Source of the DNA: Gemmatimonadota bacterium
GTDB taxonomy: Bacteria; Gemmatimonadota; Gemmatimonadetes; Longimicrobiales; Gaopeijiaceae
Direction: 5' to 3'
Length of the DNA: 64,000 bases
Assembly (NCBI GenBank): GCA_041390125.1
Contig: JAWKQN010000007.1
Location: 186,001 to 250,000 of the forward strand
Part shown: one piece after another, positions 30,851-41,059 of the stretch
Layout of the letters: the number at the start of each line of letters is the position of its first letter
Position numbering within the stretch: the first letter of the stretch is position 1
The notes under the pieces: model-generated
What the model was told of the DNA's origin: nothing
The model's input: only the letters and a program-made list of their open reading frames with translations
The model's database searches: none
Position numbers and translations under genes: made by a program

Positions 30851-31492
30851 GTGCGGCGGCTGCCGCTGTTCGCGATGCCGGTGTTGTTGGCGCTCGGGGT
30901 GCTCCTCATCCCCGTGGTGGACGACTATGCCGACCACGGCCTGTCGGCCGCGGCCTCGCTGGCGTCCGGCCGCTGGTTCCTGGGACACCTGCTGAGCGCG
31001 CTGGCCTTCGCGTCCGCCATCCTGGCCGGCGCGGTCATCGCGCTGCGGCTCGAGCGCAGCGAGCCGCTGGCGTGGGTGGGGCTGGCGCTCCTGGTGCCGG
31101 GCGCGGCGCTGCACGTCTTCGGGCTGGGCGCCGATGGCCTGGCGCCGCTGGCCATCCGGTACGGCGGAGGCGCGCCCGAGCTGTACTTCGATGGCGGCTA
31201 TTGGGTCACCGGTGTGTTCATCGCGGGCGCCGCACTGTTCGGGGCGGGGACGCTCCTGCTGGTGCTCGCCCTGATGCGGGCGAACATCCTGACCGGTGGG
31301 GCGCGCTACCTGGTCTTCGCGGCGGCGCTGGCCTTCCCGGCGGCCGAGGCGGTGCCCTACGCCTGGGCCCTGTTCCTGGTGGCCTGTCTGGCCTTCTGCG
31401 TCTGGATGCCGATCGGTGTGGCCCTGAACGCCGACGCGCGGCGCCGGCCCGTGGAGTCCGCTCCCCCGCTCGAACGGTCGGGCGCGGTGTAG
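30851..31492 (+). CDS. Hypothetical polytopic membrane protein
   Basis: 213 residues from GTG at 30851, two bases after the fusion-protein stop, so translation is probably coupled. Six hydrophobic segments are visible (LFAMPVLLALGVLLIPVV, WFLGHLLSALAFASAILAGAV, WVGLALLVPGAALHVFGLG, WVTGVFIAGAALFGAGTLLLVL, LVFAAALAFPAAEAV, LFLVACLAFCVWM). No transporter signature was recognised. Context suggests it supports the upstream exported amidohydrolase, but nothing in the sequence shows how. Confidence 0.7.
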   Translation: MRRLPLFAMPVLLALGVLLIPVVDDYADHGLSAAASLASGRWFLGHLLSALAFASAILAGAVIALRLERSEPLAWVGLALLVPGAALHVFGLGADGLAPLAIRYGGGAPELYFDGGYWVTGVFIAGAALFGAGTLLLVLALMRANILTGGARYLVFAAALAFPAAEAVPYAWALFLVACLAFCVWMPIGVALNADARRRPVESAPPLERSGAV

Positions 31493-31499
31493 AACAGTC

Positions 31500-31527
31500 T
31501 TGACCGGCCGTCGGGCCGGTGTAGATA
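31500..31527 (+). promoter_or_regulatory. Sigma-70-type promoter for terC with internal palindrome
   Basis: TTGACC (31500-31505) and TAGATA (31522-31527) are separated by 16 bases and lie 45 bases before the terC ATG. A 7-bp perfect inverted repeat, ACCGGCC (31503-31509) and GGCCGGT (31514-31520), fills the spacer. It could be an operator for a regulator that blocks RNA polymerase. Confidence 0.55.
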
Positions 31528-31572
31528 CAGAACCGGATCCGGGCCCCTCTGGCGGTCGAGGCGTTGACCGCG

Positions 31573-32604
31573 ATGTCGGATCGAGCCATCTCGGCGCGGA
31601 CGCGGCGCAACGGGATCCGTTCCTTGGCGGGCTATCTGGCTGAACCGTTCCTGGGCAAACCGGCGTGGATGTGGCTGTTCTTCGCCGGGGTGGTCCTCGT
31701 CCTGCTGGTCCTGGATCTCGGTCTCTTCCATCGCAAGGATCACGAGATCGGCGTGCGGGAGAGCCTCTCGCTCTCCGCGTTCTACATCGCGCTGGGGGTG
31801 GGCTTCGGGGGCTGGGTGTGGTGGGAGCTGGGCCGCGAATCCGGCGTCGAGTATCTCACCGGATTCGTGGTCGAGAAGAGCCTGGCGATGGACAACGTGT
31901 TCGTCATCGCCATGATCTTCGGGTACTTCCAGGTGCCCCGCATGTACCAGCACCGGGTGCTGTTCTGGGGGATCCTGGGGGTGATCCTCCTGCGCGGCGC
32001 CATGATCGCGGGGGGAGCCGCGCTGGTGGAGCGCTACGACTGGGTGCTCTACGTCTTCGCCGGCTTCCTGGTCCTGACGGGGCTGCGCATGCTGCGCGAG
32101 GCGGACCGGGAGTACGACATCCGCGCCAATCCGGTCCTCAGGTTCGTGCGCAAGCACCTGCGGGTCACGGACGAGCTGCACGGCCACGCGTTCTTCGTGC
32201 GCCTGCCGGACCCGGCCACGGGCCACCGCCGGGTCTGGATGACTCCGCTGTTCCTCGCGCTGATGGCCATCGAGACGGCGGACGTGATCTTCGCGGTGGA
32301 TTCGGTCCCCGCGATCTTCGCCATCACGACCGATCCCTACCTGGTCTTCACGTCCAACATCTTCGCCATCCTGGGGTTGCGCGCGCTCTACTTCGCCCTG
32401 GCCGCCATCCTGTACCGCTTCCAGTACCTCAAGTACGCGCTGTCCGTGCTGCTGATCTTCATCGGCAGCAAGGTCTTCGTCGCGCCGGCCCTCGGCTTGG
32501 AGAAGTTCCCGGCCTCGTGGTCGCTCAGCGGGACGGCGATCATCCTGGGGTCCGGGATCCTCTACTCCTGGGCGCGCACGCGCACGGGGCGCTCGGCCGC
32601 CTAG
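31573..32604 (+). CDS. terC: TerC-family membrane protein
   Basis: 343 residues from ATG at 31573; an in-frame TTG at 31564 is possible. Nine hydrophobic segments are present, with the two TerC acidic motifs: EKSLAMDNVFVIAMIFGYF and MAIETADVIFAVDSVPAIFAI. Recent knowledge links TerC/Alx proteins to Mn2+ export during metalation of exported proteins; older names link it to tellurium resistance. No ter operon partners are present. It has its own promoter and converges with the STAS-like gene 11 bases downstream. Confidence 0.93.
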   Translation: MSDRAISARTRRNGIRSLAGYLAEPFLGKPAWMWLFFAGVVLVLLVLDLGLFHRKDHEIGVRESLSLSAFYIALGVGFGGWVWWELGRESGVEYLTGFVVEKSLAMDNVFVIAMIFGYFQVPRMYQHRVLFWGILGVILLRGAMIAGGAALVERYDWVLYVFAGFLVLTGLRMLREADREYDIRANPVLRFVRKHLRVTDELHGHAFFVRLPDPATGHRRVWMTPLFLALMAIETADVIFAVDSVPAIFAITTDPYLVFTSNIFAILGLRALYFALAAILYRFQYLKYALSVLLIFIGSKVFVAPALGLEKFPASWSLSGTAIILGSGILYSWARTRTGRSAA

Positions 32605-32615
32605 GGGCGCTCCGG

Positions 32616-32978
32616 TCAGCCCTTCCCCCGCACCCACAGCCAGGCCTCGGCCAGGAAGGGCGGATCGAACTGGCGGACGTCGGCGTCGCGGAACAGACGC
32701 CCCAGGGCCTCCGGCGACGGAACGCGCCGCTCGTCGCCGACCACGGCCACCCGCTCCACGCCGTCCCGCCGGCCCAGGCCGCGCTCCAGGTCGGCGCCGA
32801 CCTCCTCGACCCGCTCGGTGCCGAGTCCGGGGAACTCCACCAGCAGGTGGATCGTGCCCTGGGCGGCCACGGCGGAGCTGAGGAACTCGCCCATCTCCCG
32901 CAGCTCGTCCGGCTCCAGCGGATCGCGGAGGCGGAGCCCGACGGCGTTTCCCTCTGGCTCACTGACGATTTCGTACAT
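32616..32978 (-). CDS. SpoIIAA-like (STAS/SEC14-type) small protein
   Basis: 120 residues. The pattern of an N-terminal strand (MYEIVSEPEGNAVGLRLRDPL), a helix EPDELREMGEFLSSAVAAQG, a strand HLLVEFPGL and a C-terminal region VERVAVVGDERRV matches the SpoIIAA-like family, small cytosolic proteins of unknown role found in stress loci. Its start overlaps the end of the DUF378-protein gene by 20 bases on the same strand, so the two are coupled. Confidence 0.75.
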   Translation of the reverse strand: MYEIVSEPEGNAVGLRLRDPLEPDELREMGEFLSSAVAAQGTIHLLVEFPGLGTERVEEVGADLERGLGRRDGVERVAVVGDERRVPSPEALGRLFRDADVRQFDPPFLAEAWLWVRGKG

Positions 32979-33369
32979 GGCGGGTGCTCGGGTGGGTGGT
33001 GGGGTCGGCGTCGTCCCGCTCGCCTCCGTGGCCGGGCGGCAGCGCGTCCCCCGGCAGGCCGTCGAAATCGTGGGTGCCGGAGGAGTCGTGGACCACCGCT
33101 CCTGCACCGGCCTCCGGTCCCCGCTCGGCGCCGTCCTGACGACCGACCCGTCCCGGGTACGGCGCGCGTTGGACGCTCCGGTGCAGCGCCGCGCTCGTGA
33201 AGACCAGGGCGAGCCCCGCCGCTCCGAAGAGCACGTAGATCGCCTGGGTGAGGCGGGAGCTCCAGCCCAGCAGGCCGGCGACGGCATCGTACTGGAAGAG
33301 CCCCACCGACCCCCAGTTGAGGGCGCCCAGCACCACGATCGTGAGGACCACGACGTGGAGGATCTTCAT
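32959..33369 (-). CDS. DUF378-family membrane protein with long polar tail
   Basis: 136 residues from ATG at 33369. The N-terminal 70 residues are DUF378 (MKILHVVVLTIVVLGALNWG, then GLFQYDAVAGLLG and a second helix IYVLFGAAGLALVF), a two-helix membrane protein usually about 70-80 residues long. The remaining 65 residues are hydrophilic and Gly/Asp/His-rich. They overlap the start of the next gene, which may reflect readthrough of an ancestral stop rather than a functional tail. Function unknown. Confidence 0.7.
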   Translation of the reverse strand: MKILHVVVLTIVVLGALNWGSVGLFQYDAVAGLLGWSSRLTQAIYVLFGAAGLALVFTSAALHRSVQRAPYPGRVGRQDGAERGPEAGAGAVVHDSSGTHDFDGLPGDALPPGHGGERDDADPTTHPSTRHVRNRQ

Positions 33370-33694
33370 GGGCGGTCTCCTGCAGGCGGGTCGACGGTAC
33401 GGGCGGGTCGGCCCAGGGAGGCAACGATCGCTCCACGTCCGCTCCGGCCGAACCGCCCCGGACCGCCGCACGCGTCGGGTCCCCGGCGCACGGGCGGAGC
33501 CGACATCCCCGGCCTTCCGCCACTCCGGCTGTGGAGATCGGCGTGGAACTGTGCGGATTGTTTCGCTCGCGAACGGGATGACCTGCGCGTGCACGATGGA
33601 CCGGCCCCCGCGCTCAGCGCGGACGGAGAGCACCGGTGTCAGGACCACCCGAGGGAGTCGGCCCGCATCGGGTGCGCCGATCCGGCACGCGCGT
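33370..33694. other. Intergenic region, 325 bp
   Basis: Lies between the DUF378 gene start and the end of the carrier-protein gene, both on the minus strand. No convincing gene or RNA is seen. It should hold the promoter of the DUF378/SpoIIAA-like pair and the terminator of the carrier-protein/ligase operon; a shorter hyphenated repeat around CGCGCTCAGCGCG (about 33610-33630) is the only structure noticed. Confidence 0.45.
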
Positions 33695-33937
33695 TCAGCC
33701 CGCGCGACGGCCCTTCAGGTAGGCGTCGATGGCGTCGATGGAGACGAAGTTCTCGAGGGTCACGTCCTCGGGAGGGACCTCCACGCCGGTGTGTTGCTCG
33801 ATGTGGAAGACCAGGGACATCACCCCGAGCGAGTCCAGCAGGCCACTGCCCAGCAGGTCGGTGTCGGGCGCGACGGACTCCCCGTCCGGGAGGTCCAGCA
33901 GCTCACGGGCGATCCAATCGGACAGGTGATCCTTCAT
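33695..33937 (-). CDS. Stand-alone peptidyl carrier protein
   Basis: 80 residues. The phosphopantetheine attachment motif is LLDSLG with Ser36. The four-helix carrier fold is clear: LSDWIARELLDLPDG, then SLGVMSLVFHIEQHTGVEVPPEDV and ENFVSIDAIDAYL. The second-helix sequence is close to the PltL-type carriers used with prolyl ligases. ATG overlaps the stop of the adenylation enzyme gene (ATGA), so carrier and ligase are made in step, ligase first. The PPTase at 43.6-44.3 kb is the obvious activator. Confidence 0.88.
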   Translation of the reverse strand: MKDHLSDWIARELLDLPDGESVAPDTDLLGSGLLDSLGVMSLVFHIEQHTGVEVPPEDVTLENFVSIDAIDAYLKGRRAG

Positions 33938-35520
33938 GCAGGTGCGTCCTTGCGGGAGGAGCGGGCGGCCCCGGCCAGGGCCAGACGGTCGATCTTGCCG
34001 GACGAGGTGCGCGGAAGCGCGGGCAGCACCTCGATGCGCTCGGGCAGCGCGTACGGCGGCAGCAGCGACGCGAGATGCGTGCGCAGCGCGGTCAGGTCGA
34101 AGCCCTCGGTGGGCGTCAGGGCGGCCTCGATCCGCTTGGAGCCGTGGTCCCCCTCCACCGCGAAGACCGCCCCGGCCTCGACCGCGGGGAAGGACAGCAG
34201 CGCCGCCTCCACTTCGTCCAGCTCCACCCGGTGGCCCCGGGCCTTGATCTGGCGGTCCTTGCGCCCCAGGAAGTCCAGCAGACCGTCCGGTCGCCGACGT
34301 ACCAGGTCGCCGGTGCGGTAGAAGATCCGCTCCCCCGCCGGTCCGGCCCGGCGCAGGAAGGCGCGGGCGTCCAGGTCGGGGCGGTTCCAGTAGCCCCGCA
34401 TGCGCGTGGGCGTGTCCACCACCAGCTCGCCTTCGACGCCGTCCGGGACCGACCGGTCGTGCTCGTCCACGAGGTCGGGCACGACCCCGTCGTAGGTCTG
34501 CCCGATCGGGATGGGCGTGTCGTCCCCTTCCGGCAGCGGAGGGACGATCCAGTACGTGACGCCGTTCACCTCGGTGGGCCCGTACACGTTGCTGAAGCGC
34601 GCGTGGGGCAGGGCCTGCATGAGCGCGCGCAGGTGCCGCGGCGGGAACGGCTCCCCCCCGAAGAGCACCCAGCGCACGGACGACAGGTCGCGCTTGTCGA
34701 GGGCGCCGTGGAGCAGCATGTGCACCAGCGCCAACGGCACGGCGTAGAGCACGGTGAGCCGCTCGGCCTCCACCAGGGACGTGAAGCTGGCGGGCAGCTT
34801 GGTGTAAGGCTCGGGGACTACCACCGTGGTGGCACCCGCGCAGGCGGCGCCGAAGTAGTCCAGCGTGGACAGGTCGAAGTGCAGCGGGGCGTGGTTGCTC
34901 AGCCGGTCCTCGGGCTGGAGGCCATACGTGCGGGCCGCAACCCGCGCAAAGGCGAGCGCGCTCGCATGCGTGTGCACGACGCCCTTGGGGGTGCCGGTGG
35001 AGCCGGAGGTATACAGCACGTAGGCGAGATCGTCGTCCGTGACGTCCGGGAGCGCCTCCTCGGCCGGTTCGCCGTCCACGTCTGCCCAGCCGATGCGGGT
35101 GGGTGCGCGTTCATCCGCGCGTGCCGGGTCGATCCCCACGACCGTCTCGACCGGCGTGTCCTCGGCCAGCAGGGCTTCGAGCGCGCGGGCCCGCCCGGGC
35201 TCGGTGACCAGGTGGCGGATCCCACAGTCGCGCAGGATGAACGCCTGCCGCTGAGGGGGCGCCGATGGATCGAGCGGCACGTAGGCCGCCCCCGCCCGCA
35301 TGGCGCCGTACAGTCCCACCGTGGCGGCCAGGCCCTTGCCGGCGTGGATGGCCACCCGGTCTCCCCGCTCGACCCCGTGCGCCCGCAGCACGTGCGCCAG
35401 GCGGCGGGAGCGATCCGCGAGCGCTCCATACGTCAGCGTCTCCCCGGCGCAGCGTACGGCCGCGTGGTCGGGGGCGCGCTCGGCGCGCAGGTCCACGGCG
35501 CGGAACAAGGGGAACGGCAT
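33934..35520 (-). CDS. Stand-alone adenylation enzyme (prolyl-/D-alanyl-PCP ligase-like)
   Basis: 528 residues from ATG at 35520. ANL-family motifs: A3 LYTSGSTGTPKGV, A5 NVYGPTEVNG, A7 YRTGD, A8 GRKDRQIKARGHRVE and A10 SSGKIDR (catalytic Lys present). By eye, the ten pocket residues read D-L-L-Y-L-G-V-G-V-K. The first five match the L-proline code of PltF-type ligases that start pyrrole-2-carboxyl pathways (DLLYLALVCK in my memory), the rest do not. D-alanyl-carrier ligases are the alternative. It loads the adjacent carrier protein; the product would be a starter for the NRPS, but the two loci are 11 kb apart, so this link is inference. Confidence 0.8.
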   Translation of the reverse strand: MPFPLFRAVDLRAERAPDHAAVRCAGETLTYGALADRSRRLAHVLRAHGVERGDRVAIHAGKGLAATVGLYGAMRAGAAYVPLDPSAPPQRQAFILRDCGIRHLVTEPGRARALEALLAEDTPVETVVGIDPARADERAPTRIGWADVDGEPAEEALPDVTDDDLAYVLYTSGSTGTPKGVVHTHASALAFARVAARTYGLQPEDRLSNHAPLHFDLSTLDYFGAACAGATTVVVPEPYTKLPASFTSLVEAERLTVLYAVPLALVHMLLHGALDKRDLSSVRWVLFGGEPFPPRHLRALMQALPHARFSNVYGPTEVNGVTYWIVPPLPEGDDTPIPIGQTYDGVVPDLVDEHDRSVPDGVEGELVVDTPTRMRGYWNRPDLDARAFLRRAGPAGERIFYRTGDLVRRRPDGLLDFLGRKDRQIKARGHRVELDEVEAALLSFPAVEAGAVFAVEGDHGSKRIEAALTPTEGFDLTALRTHLASLLPPYALPERIEVLPALPRTSSGKIDRLALAGAARSSRKDAPA

Positions 35521-35755
35521 GGGATCCGAAGGCGGGGAGGCGAGGCGGAGCCTTGACGGCGGGGGTCCGGCGTGCTTGACGCTACCCTGGCCGGCCGGAC
35601 GCCACAACCCGTCTGGAGGCGGATGGGAGGGGTGTGGCACGGACCCGGACGCAAGAACCTGTGCGAGGCCGCGGCTGGACACCGCGGGCAGGGGTGCCCA
35701 CCTCCCTCGCGCCGCCTACGTTCAGGGGCCCCGCACACCGGATGAGGCTGAGGCC

Positions 35756-36628
35756 ATGACCCCCGACCGCGATCCCCCTCCCGTCTCCCGTGACGCGCTC
35801 CGCCCGGGCGACGTGCTCCTCATGTACGGCGACGCCGCCGTCAGCGACCTGATCCGGGACCTGGCGGGCGGGGACTACAGCCACGCGGGCTTCTGGAGCG
35901 CGGGGAGCGGGGGAGACGGCGGTGACATCATCGACGCCGGGCCCGCGGGCGTGCTGCACGTGCCCCTCGACGAGCGGCTCTACAGCGAGCGTTACGTGGA
36001 CGTGTGGCGCTGGCGCAGCAAGGACGGCCATGGCATCGGCGAGCCGGGTTGGCCGGAGTCCGACGTGGAGCAGTCGTTCGCCCGCTACCTGAACTCGGCC
36101 ACCGGCGGGACGCGCTTTGCCTATCACCGCATGTTCATGGTTGCGCTGCTGTTCATCGCCAAGGCGGGCACCGAGCACGTTCCGGGCAAGCGGATCGTGC
36201 GCCTCCTCCTGGAGTGGGCGCTCGAGGTGATGGACCAGTGGCTCTCGAAGGGCACCACCGCGGTCACCTGTTCGGGGTTGGTCTACCGTGGCTTCGACGA
36301 GGCCCTGCACGGGGGCCATCCCCACCGCTACCAGATTGCGGTGGACAACCCGTACGTCCTGCCCGCTCCGGTCGGCGCGGTGGGAGATGCGCAGCGGGCG
36401 GAGACCACGGCCCGCCTGGAGACGGCGCTCGACCGCCTCGACGACGGCGCCGACCTGGCGCGCACCTTCCTGCTGCGCTACGCGGCCTCGACCGGCTTCG
36501 ACACGGTCGGGGAGGACGTGGCCGCCGCGGCCGCCCACGTCTACGCGGACTTCGTCACGCCCGCGGACCTGCAGCGCAGCCCCAACCTCACGCTCGTGGG
36601 CCGGCTGGTGCGGGAGTACGACGGCTGA
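35756..36628 (+). CDS. YiiX-like permuted papain-fold cysteine hydrolase
   Basis: 290 residues from ATG at 35756. The permuted NlpC/P60-type fold is shown by RPGDVLLMYGDAAVSDLIR, then DYSHAGFW (catalytic His early) and AVTCSGLVYRGF (catalytic Cys late). This order, His before Cys, is typical of the YiiX/YebB-like group, which hydrolyses amide or ester bonds in lipids or peptides. No signal peptide is seen, so it is probably cytosolic. It lies 24 bases before the kinase gene on the same strand and is likely co-transcribed with it. Confidence 0.8.
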   Translation: MTPDRDPPPVSRDALRPGDVLLMYGDAAVSDLIRDLAGGDYSHAGFWSAGSGGDGGDIIDAGPAGVLHVPLDERLYSERYVDVWRWRSKDGHGIGEPGWPESDVEQSFARYLNSATGGTRFAYHRMFMVALLFIAKAGTEHVPGKRIVRLLLEWALEVMDQWLSKGTTAVTCSGLVYRGFDEALHGGHPHRYQIAVDNPYVLPAPVGAVGDAQRAETTARLETALDRLDDGADLARTFLLRYAASTGFDTVGEDVAAAAAHVYADFVTPADLQRSPNLTLVGRLVREYDG

Positions 36629-36652
36629 TCCGCCGCCCGACGGCCTGAACCC

Positions 36653-39532
<2,880 letters not shown>

Positions 39533-39547
39533 GGCCAGGGTTGTCCT

Positions 39548-39567
39548 GGTAGCTACCGGTGGCTACC
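39548..39567. promoter_or_regulatory. Toxin-antitoxin operator/promoter palindrome
   Basis: GGTAGCTACC (perfect palindrome, 39548-39557) is followed at once by GGTGGCTACC, and the 20 bases together are a palindrome with one mismatched pair. It lies 8 bases before the antitoxin ATG, between a TTGTCC (39541-39546) and a TACCGT (39564-39569) that could be the -35 and -10. This is the expected autorepression site of an antitoxin. Confidence 0.6.
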
Positions 39568-39574
39568 GTACGAC

Positions 39575-39868
39575 ATGAAGGCCGTCGGGATCAAGGTCCT
39601 CAAGAACCGCCTGAGCCACTACGTACGCCTGGCCCAAGCGGGCGAAACCGTGCTCGTCACGGACCGGGACGAGGTCGTCGCCGAATTGCGCCCACCGACG
39701 CCGGGCCGCGCGCGCGATCTCCACGACGCCCGCCTGGCCGAGATGGTGCGTTCGGGGGTGTTGCGACCCGCGAGCGCGCCCCGGGAGGGAGGACCCCCGC
39801 AGATCGCGCGGCTCCCCCTGCGCGAAGTGCTCGAAGGCCTTTCCCAGGATCGGGCGGATCGCGGGTAG
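39575..39868 (+). CDS. Type II antitoxin, Phd/YefM-like
   Basis: 97 residues, ATG at 39575. The N-terminal swapped-hairpin/AbrB-or-Phd-like DNA-binding part reads MKAVGIKVLKNRLSHYVRLAQAGETVLVTDRDEVVAEL, the classical Phd/YefM pattern. The C-terminal part (about 50-97) is the expected disordered toxin-neutralising arm. The next gene starts 3 bases after its stop. The palindrome just upstream indicates autoregulation by the complex. The pair lies between the kinase and the hypothetical exported protein within the wider biosynthetic neighbourhood. Confidence 0.85.
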   Translation: MKAVGIKVLKNRLSHYVRLAQAGETVLVTDRDEVVAELRPPTPGRARDLHDARLAEMVRSGVLRPASAPREGGPPQIARLPLREVLEGLSQDRADRG

Positions 39869-39871
39869 CGA

Positions 39872-40270
39872 ATGGTCTACCTCGACACCTCGGTGGTGCT
39901 GGCCCAGCTCCTGGCCGAGGACGTCCGGCCGCCGGCCGCGCTGTGGGACCAGCCCTTGGTGGCCAGCCGCCTGACCGAATACGAGCTGATCACGCGCCTG
40001 AGGGCGCTCGACCTGTCCGGGACGGAGGAGGCGCTGGCGTCGTTTCGTGCCCAGGTGTCGCTCATCGACCTCAGCGATGCCCTGGTGCGCGAGTCCTTCG
40101 AGTCGCTGCCCAAGGGCCTGCGCACGCTCGACGCCCTCCACCTGGCGTCGGCGCTCTTCCTGCGGGATCAGGGAGTCGACGTCCGCATCGCGACGTACGA
40201 TGGCCGCCTGGCCGCGGCGGCGTCGGAGATGGGCTTCGGGCTGTATCCGCTGGACCTGCCGCCAGGCTGA
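39872..40270 (+). CDS. vapC: PIN-domain toxin (VapC-like)
   Basis: 132 residues. The PIN acidic set is present: MVYLDTSV (Asp5), ASRLTEYEL (Glu38 or Glu36), LRTLDALHLASA (Asp87) and IATYDGRL (Asp110). Length and motif spacing match VapC ribonucleases, which cleave tRNA or rRNA when free of antitoxin. It is encoded directly after the antitoxin with a 3-base gap. No defect is visible, so the pair is probably active. Confidence 0.88.
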   Translation: MVYLDTSVVLAQLLAEDVRPPAALWDQPLVASRLTEYELITRLRALDLSGTEEALASFRAQVSLIDLSDALVRESFESLPKGLRTLDALHLASALFLRDQGVDVRIATYDGRLAAAASEMGFGLYPLDLPPG

Positions 40271-40333
40271 CACGCGCGGCCGGCGCACCGATGCGCTCAC
40301 GCGCCCGCGCACAGGCTCCACACGTCTGCGACC

Positions 40334-40975
40334 CTACCGCGCCCACGACCCCAGCGGCCCCGCCAGCAGGCTGAGCGAGACCACGAACTGGTTGAGGCCG
40401 GCCACCCGTTCGAGCGAGACGTCGGCGGCACCCAACAGGCTCGACGTCAGCCCGTACAGCAGACCCGTGCGCAGGGCCAGCCCCGCGGCCGTGCGCGGGT
40501 CGGCGGATCCCTGGGTGAAGCTGGAGCGGTCCACGACCAGACCCGCCTGGATGCGGGGATGCACCGTCCGGTAGAGTGGCCCACTCCCCAGGATCAGGCC
40601 GGCCATCGCGTTCAGGGTCCAGTAGTTCCGCAGCTCCGTCCCGGTCCGGCCTCCGATGACCGAGAGCATGAGCACCTGACCCAGGGCCTGCGGGTTGATC
40701 ACCATCTCCCAGGCGATGGCCAGCCGCATGGCCTCCAGCTCCATGTTGCGCGCCACGATGGGCGCGATGGCCCAGTAGAGCGGGCCGGCCTCGGTGGGGA
40801 CCTGGTCCGGAGCGGCTCGGTGGACCGCGTCGAACGCGGCGAACGTCTGGGGCAGCAACGGTCCGGATATGGTGCCGTCCGGCGTCCGGACGGACGAGGG
40901 TTCCTGCGCACCGAGGGCCGGCGCGACGAGCAGGGTGGAGAGGATCAGGACGGCGGCCCGGGCGAGCGCGTGCAT
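40334..40975 (-). CDS. Exported hypothetical protein
   Basis: 213 residues. A signal peptide (ALARAAVLILSTLLVAPALGAQ) precedes a mostly helical mature part with several hydrophobic stretches (LGQVLMLSVIGG, MAGLILGSG, LYGLTSSLLGAADVSL, FVVSLSLLAGPLG). It may be a small membrane or membrane-associated protein. I do not recognise a family. It is the last gene of the minus run that includes the acyl-CoA dehydrogenase, 84 bases downstream of it; whether it takes part in biosynthesis is unknown. Confidence 0.62.
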   Translation of the reverse strand: MHALARAAVLILSTLLVAPALGAQEPSSVRTPDGTISGPLLPQTFAAFDAVHRAAPDQVPTEAGPLYWAIAPIVARNMELEAMRLAIAWEMVINPQALGQVLMLSVIGGRTGTELRNYWTLNAMAGLILGSGPLYRTVHPRIQAGLVVDRSSFTQGSADPRTAAGLALRTGLLYGLTSSLLGAADVSLERVAGLNQFVVSLSLLAGPLGSWAR

Positions 40976-41059
40976 AGCGGTTCTCCTTGCGGGGTGGACG
41001 ACGTGCGCCCTACCACGCCGGATTCCACCGGGAGACCGGTCACGCGGCCGGTGCGGCCC

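Noticed and set aside
31493..31572. yybP-ykoY-type manganese riboswitch upstream of terC
   Set aside because: The leader after the predicted -10 is only about 45 bases, too short for the aptamer and expression platform, and the conserved loop sequences were not seen.
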